DNA of 64,000 nt from Chryseosolibacter sp044507775 (lineage in GTDB: Bacteria; Bacteroidota; Bacteroidia; Cytophagales; Cyclobacteriaceae). The stretch lies in NCBI GenBank assembly GCA_044507775.1, contig JBIQIY010000015.1:62001-126000 (forward strand). The letters are read 5' to 3'. Made by a program: the position numbers and the translations under genes. The notes under the pieces were generated by a model, which had not been told where the DNA came from, did not search any database, and saw nothing but the letters and a program-made list of their open reading frames with translations. Positions 51,869-59,020 of this stretch are shown here, piece by piece (the stretch's first letter is position 1; every line of letters begins with the position of its first letter).

Positions 51869-52327
51869 TTATTTGTAAATAACATCAAACGAGCCGGAAA
51901 TGATCTGGTTAAGGTGATGTTTTAGGTGCTTGATATAATCAGCGGCAAGCCATTCCAGCGTGTGCAGGCTCCCCGTATCGCACTGCTTCTGGTAATTCGC
52001 AGGCGGCATGTTTGTAAGCACGGCACAGATCCGCAGGTTTATCAGCCTCCAAAGGTCGACAAGGTCCTGCTTGTGCATAGACTGGTAGCCGTTACTCGCA
52101 ACCCAGAAGTCCTGCTGGTAAACGATGAACGGAGGAGTGGCTTCATATTGACCGCAGATGAAACGCCGAAGGTTATTCTCCGCTGAATCGATGAGGTGTC
52201 CCAGGACTTCCTTCTTGCTCCACTTGTGGGGTAAAGGCTTCGCGGAAAACTCAAAATCCGGAATTGCGCCGATTTTGTTTTCATAATCAGCAACGATCTG
52301 GCGAAGTTCGCGGACGACGTCTTTCAT
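51869..52327 (-). CDS. DinB superfamily protein
   Basis: About 152 residues with DinB-like four-helix features. Conserved metal-site histidines are in HKWSKKEVLGHLIDSAENN and in a C-terminal HLKHHLNQI region. The family includes thiol transferases and enzymes of unknown activity. Start chosen at 52327 (MKDVVRELRQ). It lies between paaC and paaD, 22 bases from paaC, implying co-transcription; this insertion is not part of the canonical paa gene order. Confidence 0.8.
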   Translation of the reverse strand: MKDVVRELRQIVADYENKIGAIPDFEFSAKPLPHKWSKKEVLGHLIDSAENNLRRFICGQYEATPPFIVYQQDFWVASNGYQSMHKQDLVDLWRLINLRICAVLTNMPPANYQKQCDTGSLHTLEWLAADYIKHLKHHLNQIISGSFDVIYK

Positions 52328-52349
52328 AAGCACTGAGTTGGATGATTGT

Positions 52350-53105
52350 TTACCATTCCGCCTGAGGGTCAATCCTGAATACTTCTGACATTTCATCAAG
52401 GAGCGGCTGAAGGTGCTCGCTATGTCTGCCGGAGCGACCACCGTTTACAGGCGTGACGTTTTTCCATTCCGGCAGGATCAATTTTGTATGTGCCAGGATT
52501 TCTTCAACCTTCAACTTCCAGCGTTGCTCTGCTATCTTTTCTCCGTCGAATATATTTTCGTCCTGGAGGACTTTTTCAAATGGCGACTCCTCAAAAATCC
52601 CCAACGCGTAGGGCAGGGAGTAATCGAGGGATGACTGAAGACGGCTGATACTTTCGGGTGTCGCGGATCCCAGTTGCCGGATCCAGGTATTTGCGTGGAG
52701 TGTGTGATACTTAAGTTCACCGCGGATTTTGACGGCCAGTTCGGCCAGGGGCTGGTGTGAGGAGTTGGTGAGCATGTCAAAACGGATCGCTAGCGCAGTA
52801 TCATAGAGAAAATGCCGTATGAGACTGAAATCATACTCCCCATTTGGCAGTTCTGTGAAGATGCAATTGTGGAATTTCGATGCGGGCCGCATAAATGCTA
52901 ACCTGTCAGGGTCTCCTTCGCCGAGTTGCTCCAGTAGCTGATAAAGTGCAAGACTTTGTCCGATCTTGTCCTGGGCCATCGACGAAAATGCGATATCCTC
53001 CTCCAGCAATGGCCCCATGCCTGTCCATTCTGAATTGCGATGTCCCAGGATCAGCTGGTCATCAGCGATCTTGTACAGTAGTTCCTTGCAGGCTGGCGCA
53101 TTCAT
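52350..53105 (-). CDS. paaC: 1,2-phenylacetyl-CoA epoxidase subunit PaaC
   Basis: A 251-residue structural subunit, a ferritin-like paralog of PaaA without an active diiron site. Landmarks: KIADDQLILGHRNSEWTGMGPLLEEDIAFSSMAQDKIGQS, DYSLPYALGIFEES and LHANTWIRQLG. The start at 53105 (MNAPACKELL) is chosen; an upstream in-frame start would add an unconserved leader overlapping paaB. It stabilises the PaaAC complex. 26 bases after paaB. Confidence 0.93.
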   Translation of the reverse strand: MNAPACKELLYKIADDQLILGHRNSEWTGMGPLLEEDIAFSSMAQDKIGQSLALYQLLEQLGEGDPDRLAFMRPASKFHNCIFTELPNGEYDFSLIRHFLYDTALAIRFDMLTNSSHQPLAELAVKIRGELKYHTLHANTWIRQLGSATPESISRLQSSLDYSLPYALGIFEESPFEKVLQDENIFDGEKIAEQRWKLKVEEILAHTKLILPEWKNVTPVNGGRSGRHSEHLQPLLDEMSEVFRIDPQAEW

Positions 53106-53131
53106 ACCGTGTGTATACGTCAATAGACAAA

Positions 53132-53752
53132 TTAAGTTTGAGGTCCTGACCGCATGCGGTCGAGCAGAGACTTGAGTCTGTCGCCACCTTTGTAATCGGC
53201 AGCATCGCGGAATTTTTTCTCCGGAAGTGTTAGCCACAAGTCGCGTTCTTCTTCTGTAGTAAAGCGAATGTCGCGGGTCCGCAAGGCCCAGACGTTTAGC
53301 ACCGGTTTTCCGCCGAATCGCTCGCGCGCGCGAACCATCGCCTGGTAGGGACTACCTGCCGAGACTGTTCCCGCGTGCACGTGTTGTTTTCCACGGCGTG
53401 CAAGATGAAATATTTCGTACGACTCTTCCCCGTCATCTTCCTGTGCGGCATCCGGTAACAGGTCATAGGCGTTGCCGGCGCCTTCCGCAAGCGGCGACAC
53501 AAAAACATTTCGGGTTTCAGCCACATAAAGAGACGCGCAAGTGAATCTTCGCGTGAAAGTTTCCTTGGCCAGTATAAACGCCATTTCAAGATTCGGGGCG
53601 TGCACAACGCCTTCATGCTGAAACGGTTTGCCATCCTTGGGTTGCACGAAGACCTCGTAGGTTCCAAACTGATCGAGTGCAGCTTTTGGAACAACGAGGC
53701 CCGGTTGGCCCATTTTTGGTAGCCGGTTTACTCTCGGATCAAGTGAATTCAC
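53132..53752 (-). CDS. paaB: 1,2-phenylacetyl-CoA epoxidase subunit PaaB, duplicated domain
   Basis: About 206 residues from GTG 53752 (VNSLDPRVNRL). ATG 53713 is an alternative. It contains two PaaB modules in one chain: YEVFVQPKDGKPFQHEGVVHAPN ... FTRRFTCASLYVAE (~25-82) and YEIFHLARRGKQHVHAGTVSAG ... VWALRTRDI (~100-160). Canonical PaaB is about 95 residues with one such module. PaaB bridges PaaAC and the reductase PaaE. The second module has lost the ARD-x-YTRR-like element (ARERFGGKP). Length and doubling recur in Bacteroidota as far as I recall, but this was not checked. Confidence 0.85.
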   Translation of the reverse strand: MNSLDPRVNRLPKMGQPGLVVPKAALDQFGTYEVFVQPKDGKPFQHEGVVHAPNLEMAFILAKETFTRRFTCASLYVAETRNVFVSPLAEGAGNAYDLLPDAAQEDDGEESYEIFHLARRGKQHVHAGTVSAGSPYQAMVRARERFGGKPVLNVWALRTRDIRFTTEEERDLWLTLPEKKFRDAADYKGGDRLKSLLDRMRSGPQT

Positions 53753-53928
53753 GCGGGTGCCCGTTAGTTGATTGTGCTTCAAGTTAATGTGAATGCAACC
53801 GTTTGAGAAGCATTTTTTTCCATATTTTTCCCCGTAAACGCTAAACAAAAGAATTGCGGATATCGTTGTGTTTATTCCGCATACGAATAGATTGCAGTAT
53901 ATTTTCTTTCACTCAATAAATTTCGCCT

Positions 53929-54168
53929 GTGAGATACATCGAGTTATTGTTAGCACTGGATCTTTTGGCCCGGTATTATCCGAAGTACCACAGTCATGAG
54001 CTGTTGGTGCTGGCCGATGATATCTGGAAGTGGATTAATAATGAGCTACCGGAGGACAGCAGTGCGCTGGTGTATTTGAAGAGGTATTTCAACTCACCCA
54101 GCGAGGCATTTCGCGCGCTTTGGAAGGAGATCCAGATGCTAAGTGGGCCGTGGTTGAACTTGAACTGA
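53929..54168 (+). CDS. 79-residue hypothetical protein between paaB and paaA
   Basis: Starts at GTG 53929. It is opposite in strand to the paa genes and its stop codon abuts that of paaA (54166-54168 and 54169-54171). The protein is well composed: a hydrophobic N-terminal helix (IELLLALDLLARYY), an acidic middle (WKWINNELPEDSSALVYLKRYF) and a final helix with Trp residues. There are no known motifs. A weak promoter-like pair (TTG at 53892-53894, TAAATTTC at 53917-53924) lies directly before GTG. I cannot assign a function. Confidence 0.5.
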   Translation: MRYIELLLALDLLARYYPKYHSHELLVLADDIWKWINNELPEDSSALVYLKRYFNSPSEAFRALWKEIQMLSGPWLNLN

Positions 54169-55152
54169 TTATGCCAGCGGCGTGACGTAGGCGGTATCGC
54201 GGTTTCGCAGGGCGTCGCGTACCCATCGGCCGCGTTCTTCGGCTATTCTTCTCACCTCCAGCCGTTCTTTGTTGCAGGGGCCGTCGCCGTTGATCACCCT
54301 TTTGAATTCTTCCCAGTCGGGTTCAGTGTATGCCCAGCGCCCGGTTTGCGGATCTTTTCGGAGATTGGGATCTGGAATTGTGAACCCGAGTTCCCATACT
54401 TTCGGCACATACATGTCGAGGAACTGGTTCCTCATATCATCATTGGTGGCCATCTTGACTTTCCACTTCATCAGCGTTTCCGTGTGAGCCGATATTTTGT
54501 CGGATGGTCCAAAAAAGTGCATCATGGGGGGCCACCACCGGTTGATGGCTTCCTGGAACATTGCTCGTTGCCTCTCCGTACCGGAAGCGAGGTAGATGAC
54601 GCAATGGTGTCCGAACTTGAGGTGGAACGACTCTTCGGCGCAGATTCGCTCGAGCGCGCGGCAGTAGGGGCCATAGCTTCCTTTCGCGTTCGCAAGCTGG
54701 TTTACAATCGCGCCCGCGTCAACGAGCCAGGAGATAAAGCATGAGTCGGCCCAGGTAAAAGCCGGGTAATTAAAGATGTTCGAGTATTTTGATTTGCCGG
54801 AGATAAGATCCTGGATCATCTCTTCGCGGGTCTTTCCCAGCGTCTCAGCGGCGCTGTAAAGCAGTTGGCCGTGACCCACTTCGTCCTGAACTTTCGCCAT
54901 GAGCGCTAGTTTGCGTCGGAAGCCTGGCGCCCGGGTAATCCAGGTTCCCTCGGGAAGAGCGCCAATAATCTCGCTGTGGGCGTGCTGCTCGATCATACGG
55001 ATCAGCTGCTTCCGATAGAGGTCGGGCATCCAGTCTGAAGGTTCAATTTTTTCTCCCCGCTCAATACGCGCTTCAAAGGCAGCCAGCTTTTCAGGATCTT
55101 CAGCGACGCCTTCCTGCTTTATTCCTTCAAACGTGTATCCTCCACCGTACAT
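54169..55152 (-). CDS. paaA: 1,2-phenylacetyl-CoA epoxidase subunit PaaA
   Basis: A 327-residue catalytic subunit. Diiron ligands are visible as two ExxH motifs: EVGH in VQDEVGHGQ and ESFH in CAEESFHLKFGHH, with further Glu residues nearby (ALERICAEE). It adds one oxygen atom to phenylacetyl-CoA, forming the 1,2-epoxide. It opens with MYGGGYTFEG, as in many PaaA proteins. The regulator gene ends 15 bases before its start. Confidence 0.95.
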   Translation of the reverse strand: MYGGGYTFEGIKQEGVAEDPEKLAAFEARIERGEKIEPSDWMPDLYRKQLIRMIEQHAHSEIIGALPEGTWITRAPGFRRKLALMAKVQDEVGHGQLLYSAAETLGKTREEMIQDLISGKSKYSNIFNYPAFTWADSCFISWLVDAGAIVNQLANAKGSYGPYCRALERICAEESFHLKFGHHCVIYLASGTERQRAMFQEAINRWWPPMMHFFGPSDKISAHTETLMKWKVKMATNDDMRNQFLDMYVPKVWELGFTIPDPNLRKDPQTGRWAYTEPDWEEFKRVINGDGPCNKERLEVRRIAEERGRWVRDALRNRDTAYVTPLA

Positions 55153-55167
55153 AGAATTGGAACACCC

Positions 55168-55761
55168 TTACTTCGGATTTTGTTTCAACCCGTTCACCAG
55201 CATATCGGACAACTGCACACCAACCTCGACGGGATCAATCAGGCCCGCGGGGTCATACCACATGGGCATCCAGTTCAGAGAAGAGAACAGCGTCATGACC
55301 GCCAGTTTTTTGTCAATGGTCTTTTTGAATTCTCCCGACCGGGTACCCTGCTCGATAATACTCTTGAATCGATTGATATAGTTAATACGCAAGAGCAAAA
55401 AGTCACGGAGATAAGGCTGGCTCAGATGGCGGTGTTCATTCATAAATACAGCGGAAGCCGTCAGATCTTTCGCCATCACCTGAATGTGGCCGATGATTCC
55501 CTGTCGCAGCTTTTCACTTGCGGGCAGCGTTTGTTTTTCAACTTCTTCAAGCGACTTGCGGAACTCCGCCGCCATGTCGAAACACAGGCTCCGCAGGATC
55601 TCTTCCTTCGACTTGATATGGGAGTACAAACTTGCGGCTTCGATTCCGAGAAGCTGAGCCAGATCGCGCATCGATGCCGCGGCATAACCCTTTTCCTTGA
55701 AAAGCTCCGCGGCTTTTCGTATCACCTGTTCTTTCCTCGATAAGTTTGCAATGCCTTCCAT
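55168..55761 (-). CDS. TetR/AcrR transcriptional regulator (paa cluster)
   Basis: A 197-residue TetR-family regulator. The N-terminal DNA-binding domain (about 8-55) has the helix-turn-helix KGYAAASMRDLAQLLGIEAASLYSHIKSKEEIL. The C-terminal ligand domain is typical in length. Its position immediately upstream of paaA suggests it controls phenylacetate degradation, possibly in response to phenylacetyl-CoA (PaaR-like); inference. On the minus strand a TATATTTA -7-like box (55770-55777) lies just upstream of the start. Confidence 0.88.
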   Translation of the reverse strand: MEGIANLSRKEQVIRKAAELFKEKGYAAASMRDLAQLLGIEAASLYSHIKSKEEILRSLCFDMAAEFRKSLEEVEKQTLPASEKLRQGIIGHIQVMAKDLTASAVFMNEHRHLSQPYLRDFLLLRINYINRFKSIIEQGTRSGEFKKTIDKKLAVMTLFSSLNWMPMWYDPAGLIDPVEVGVQLSDMLVNGLKQNPK

Positions 55762-55835
55762 AACAGCTATAAATATAAAAAATTATCGCATAACATCGCC
55801 CTTTATATCTCTTCCAGTACCTTTATATCCGCCCT

Positions 55836-56306
55836 ATGAGTTTTATTTCCATACACCAGTATTTCAACAAGCTTCAGGTCGTGTTTTTCGCCCTGCTCAT
55901 CGCACCGCTACTGGCATTTATTGTTTTGTACTTTCAGCCCGAGCGAGACCCTCCGGACTCGCCTGTGTTGCAGTATGTTCTTATAGGCGCAGCGTTACTC
56001 GACGGGTTTCTGGCGGTAATAATGTTCGATAAAAAAATTAAATCAGCGCGAAAAGCACAAGGCCTCGGAGCAAAACTTGAAAAATATTTCAGTATAACAA
56101 TCGTTCGTTACTCGTTTCTTTCGTCTTCCGGATTGATCCTCGCGGTCGGTTTTTTTCTCAGCCACAACAATGTGTTTACCATATTTTACCTCGCAGGTCT
56201 GCTGTTCTCTTTGTTGCTCTGGCCGACCGGGCCGCGGGTATCGGACGAATTGATGCTCCGGGGCGATGAGCGCGAGATGGTGTACTTCAAGAAAGATGTT
56301 CTCTAA
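55836..56306 (+). CDS. Conserved hypothetical membrane protein
   Basis: A 156-residue membrane protein with four hydrophobic segments (about 14-32, 44-62, 95-113, 117-134). Two cytosolic-side basic loops (FDKKIKSARKAQG, DEREMVYFKKDVL) follow membrane segments. It contains no family motif that I recognise. Divergent from the TetR gene, and followed by a GC-rich terminator. Confidence 0.6.
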   Translation: MSFISIHQYFNKLQVVFFALLIAPLLAFIVLYFQPERDPPDSPVLQYVLIGAALLDGFLAVIMFDKKIKSARKAQGLGAKLEKYFSITIVRYSFLSSSGLILAVGFFLSHNNVFTIFYLAGLLFSLLLWPTGPRVSDELMLRGDEREMVYFKKDVL

Positions 56307-56312
56307 AAGCAG

Positions 56313-56344
56313 CACCCCGGCGCTGCAGAATGCGCACCGGGGTG
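56313..56344. terminator. Bidirectional terminator-like hairpin
   Basis: An 8-bp stem CACCCCGG/CCGGGGTG (56313-56320, 56337-56344) with a 16-base loop and G-T extensible flanks. It lies between the convergent membrane-protein gene and the outer-membrane barrel gene. Confidence 0.55.
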
Positions 56345-56420
56345 TTGTTGTTCTTCTTGGATTCGGATTCAATGCCGACCGTTGTTACCCGGACAGCCAG
56401 GACGTGGAGAACAGGGTTCT

Positions 56421-57431
56421 TTAGAAGATCAAGCCAAAGCTCACGGCATTTAGCTTGGGGCCCTTGTCTTTCGCGAAGAGCTCGTTCATATCGTAGTTGA
56501 TGAAGAGATCGGTAGATCTCACGCCGATTTGCACGCGGAAGCCATAGCGCAGATTGTTGAGGTAAAAATTATCGCGGTCCTTGTCCTTCTCGCGGTGTCC
56601 GTCCTCCTTGTAGACGAGTTTGGTCTTGCTGGAGATGCGGTAGCCAACATACGGGCCCACCCCGAACCGGAACCCGCCGCCATGGTTATCCCAGATCCGC
56701 GGCTTGCGGCTGTGCTCGCCGAAATCCAGTACCGGCACCAGCGAAACGTTGATGAAGGTGGCGCTCAGCTTGCTTTTGATATATTCAACGTCGCGGCTAT
56801 CCGCAAGAAAGTGTACACCCAACTCGTCCTTTTGAATGAGAGTATTGTCTTCCTGGAACTTGAAACTGTACCAGCTCACGCCAAGTCCCCATTCAACGAA
56901 AAAGTTTTGTCCCAGCTTCGTTCGCTGCACGGAGTTCCCGGCGATGTACCATGATCCCCAGGGGCGAACCGAATACAGTTCTCCGCCCGAGGGAAACTGA
57001 TCATCCAGCAGATAGTTGTTCGTGCCAAGGTCAATATTGTACGACTGCCACGTCTGGCCCACACGCCCGCGCCGGCTTCGGGTCCACTTTGCAATGTCAT
57101 CATCATCCTCTTTCGAGTATTCCGTGTACTCGTCGTCTTCACGCCATTCCGCGGCTTCCCTATTTTCGTCGGTGCTGTCCTTGTCGGATACGACCGCGGG
57201 TGAATGTTCCGCTATCCGGCTGGAGTCATTGCTTTCGAGTCTGTCGAATATGTCCATGAACAGCTGTTGAAAATTGTAGTGCCGAAGCACATCTATATCT
57301 TTCCGGTCGCGGATGGTGAAAATAATTTTACTGGATTCGCCGAGCGGCACGATAACCGTGTCACCGGGCTGCTGTTCCTGCGCAAAGCCGGACAGCGAAG
57401 TGATCAGTAATAAAACAAAAGTCAGACGCAT
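56421..57431 (-). CDS. Outer-membrane beta-barrel protein
   Basis: A 336-residue protein. A signal peptide (residues 1-18, cut before QEQQ) is followed by an acidic, disordered stretch (residues ~70-110, DDEYTEYSKEDDDD) and then alternating strands with aromatic girdles (FFVEWGLGVSWYSFKF, FGVGPYVGYRISSKTK, GFRVQIGV), ending in Phe (LIF). This is the typical layout of Bacteroidota outer-membrane barrels (PorT/OprF-like). It starts 3 bases after the anti-sigma-like gene, so it is part of the ECF operon. Confidence 0.78.
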   Translation of the reverse strand: MRLTFVLLLITSLSGFAQEQQPGDTVIVPLGESSKIIFTIRDRKDIDVLRHYNFQQLFMDIFDRLESNDSSRIAEHSPAVVSDKDSTDENREAAEWREDDEYTEYSKEDDDDIAKWTRSRRGRVGQTWQSYNIDLGTNNYLLDDQFPSGGELYSVRPWGSWYIAGNSVQRTKLGQNFFVEWGLGVSWYSFKFQEDNTLIQKDELGVHFLADSRDVEYIKSKLSATFINVSLVPVLDFGEHSRKPRIWDNHGGGFRFGVGPYVGYRISSKTKLVYKEDGHREKDKDRDNFYLNNLRYGFRVQIGVRSTDLFINYDMNELFAKDKGPKLNAVSFGLIF

Positions 57432-57434
57432 AGC

Positions 57435-58196
57435 TTAGTCGTTTTGGGTGTGTTTGTCATTCTTGAAATTCATTGCGAGAATTTCATTTTTCTTCTGCCG
57501 GAGTTCGCCCAGGAAATCCCGATTGTGTTTGAGATCATAGGCTTTATCCAGCAGCTTTTTTAACCCAGATGTTTCTTCGCTCGTGGGGGTTGCTTCGGCG
57601 TCTGTATTTTTTGCAAGATATTTTTCGTTTACCTCTTCGGTGGTGAAGATGATCGTCACGTTTTGCGGTGACTCATTGTTGTTGATGGTGTCAGCGGTTT
57701 TCTCTTCAAGTATGGCCACAGCATTATCCGCAAGGACATGAAGGGGAGTAGTCTCCGCAGTTTCTTCGACGGCCTCCGCGATCTTCGGTTCGTGGACGGA
57801 AGGATTCACCTGAGGTTCTTTCGGAACCCGCATACGCGGCTTCGTGGCCTGCGTGCGCGAAGGAGTCTCGTCCGGAATCACAACGGAACGATCGCGCTTC
57901 TCCTGCGCGATCGGTTGTTGATCGATCGCTGTATCACGCTTGGTTGGTGTGCTCGTCTCAGCCTGTTGTTCGGGTGTCTTGCTTTTGGCGATCAGGGACG
58001 CCGGATCGGGGGTCGGGGGATAAAGGAGGATGCCTGCCGTGGCGAGTAGCGCAACGGCGGCAGCCGCGCGCATCCAGATGATACCGCGGCGTTTTTTCTC
58101 CAGGTTGTCTGCAACTTTGCTCCACGCCTTCGGTGAAACAGGCTTCTGGTAGCCGTGCAGTTTTTCGTGAAAGAATTTATCAGGTTGTTGATTCAT
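57435..58196 (-). CDS. Anti-sigma-like single-span membrane protein
   Basis: A 253-residue protein. A cytoplasmic N-terminal region (~1-40; FFHEKLHGYQKPVSPKAWSKVADNLEKKRR), one membrane segment (~43-62) and a low-complexity Pro/Glu/Thr-rich periplasmic domain. This is the expected layout of an ECF anti-sigma factor, but the N-terminus has no clear zinc motif. Start chosen at 58196, overlapping the sigma gene's stop by 17 bases, which implies translational coupling. It probably sequesters the ECF factor and links it to envelope state (inference). Confidence 0.7.
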   Translation of the reverse strand: MNQQPDKFFHEKLHGYQKPVSPKAWSKVADNLEKKRRGIIWMRAAAAVALLATAGILLYPPTPDPASLIAKSKTPEQQAETSTPTKRDTAIDQQPIAQEKRDRSVVIPDETPSRTQATKPRMRVPKEPQVNPSVHEPKIAEAVEETAETTPLHVLADNAVAILEEKTADTINNNESPQNVTIIFTTEEVNEKYLAKNTDAEATPTSEETSGLKKLLDKAYDLKHNRDFLGELRQKKNEILAMNFKNDKHTQND

Positions 58197-58767
58197 CGCC
58201 GTTTGATTTTTTTTGCTCATCCCATCCGGTTTGGGCCAATTGTTTTTGCAAGTAGACCCGCGCCCTGCTCAGTTGTGACTTCGAGGTATTTTCGCTGATG
58301 CCCAGTTCTTCCGCGATTTCGCGATGGGAATATCCGTCGATCGCATACATATTGAACACCACACGGTAGCCAGGGGGTAATTGCTCGATCATTTTCAGGA
58401 GGTCTTCCGCTTCCAGGTGGTCGCTCAACTGGTCGTAATCCGGTTCGCGATCCGCCCGCTCAAGATCTGTTTCGATCATCATCGTGCGACTGCGGCGCAG
58501 AGCCGTCAGCGCCTCGTTCACGGTGATGCGGCGAATCCACCCTTCAAAGCTGCCTTCGCCTTTGAATTGGCTGATGCGGTCAAAGACCTTTGTGAAAGCC
58601 ATAACCAGCACATCCTCCGCCTGCATCGTATTTTTTATATAGCGCAGGCAGACGCCGTACATGCGTGAGGAGTACAGGTCAAACAGCCGCTGCTGGGCAT
58701 GGTGGCTGCCACGCCTGCATCCGTTGATCAGTTCTTCTTCCTGAGCGCGGTAAATTGTTAAGGCCAT
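58180..58767 (-). CDS. ECF-type RNA polymerase sigma factor
   Basis: A 195-residue sigma factor. Region 2 (about 20-85) contains LFDLYSSRMYGVCLRYIKN and MQAEDVLVMAFTKVF; the -10 element helix is FEGWIRRITVNEALTALRRSR. Region 4 (about 130-180) has the helix-turn-helix YSHREIAEELGISENTSKSQLSRAR. Start chosen at 58767 (MALTIYRAQEE). It is coupled to the anti-sigma-like gene and sits 54 bases downstream of a terminator (58821-58849), so it has its own promoter. Confidence 0.92.
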   Translation of the reverse strand: MALTIYRAQEEELINGCRRGSHHAQQRLFDLYSSRMYGVCLRYIKNTMQAEDVLVMAFTKVFDRISQFKGEGSFEGWIRRITVNEALTALRRSRTMMIETDLERADREPDYDQLSDHLEAEDLLKMIEQLPPGYRVVFNMYAIDGYSHREIAEELGISENTSKSQLSRARVYLQKQLAQTGWDEQKKSNGDESTT

Positions 58768-58820
58768 TTTTGGTTTCACAGCTAAGATGCGGAAATGAAC
58801 CGGGAGGTTGCGCGACGTAC

Positions 58821-58849
58821 AAAAAAAAATTGACACCACCCGGGTCAAT
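58821..58849 (-). terminator. Terminator upstream of ECF sigma gene
   Basis: A 6-bp stem (ATTGAC at 58829-58834, GTCAAT at 58844-58849) with a 9-base loop, then on the minus strand a nine-base T-tract (58821-58829). It ends transcription arriving from the PspC gene or the mini-ORF. Confidence 0.7.
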
Positions 58850-58888
58850 ACCCAGGCGATGCCAGATCGTAAACCGATGCTTTTCGGG

Positions 58889-58942
58889 CTAGAAGAGCAC
58901 AGAAATGAAGTACAGGAGAATGAAAAGTAAAAAGATGATCAT
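58889..58942 (-). CDS. Possible 17-residue hydrophobic peptide
   Basis: A minus-strand frame of 17 codons (ATG at 58942, TAG at 58889-58891) encoding an almost entirely hydrophobic helix (MIIFLLFILLYFISVLF). It lies between the PspC gene and the terminator at 58821. No Shine-Dalgarno site is visible. It could be a small membrane peptide or chance. Confidence 0.3.
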   Translation of the reverse strand: MIIFLLFILLYFISVLF

Positions 58943-59020
58943 GGCTAAAGGGGTTCAGGGCATTTAAATGCTAGACGAAAGAGACCGCGATAAGTTACAA
59001 ACCGGCATTTTTAATTTTTT

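Noticed and set aside
53743..53752. Palindrome GTGAATTCAC at the paaB start
   Set aside because: A 10-bp palindrome (EcoRI-like) lies inside the start codon region; a chance restriction-site palindrome is more likely than an operator.
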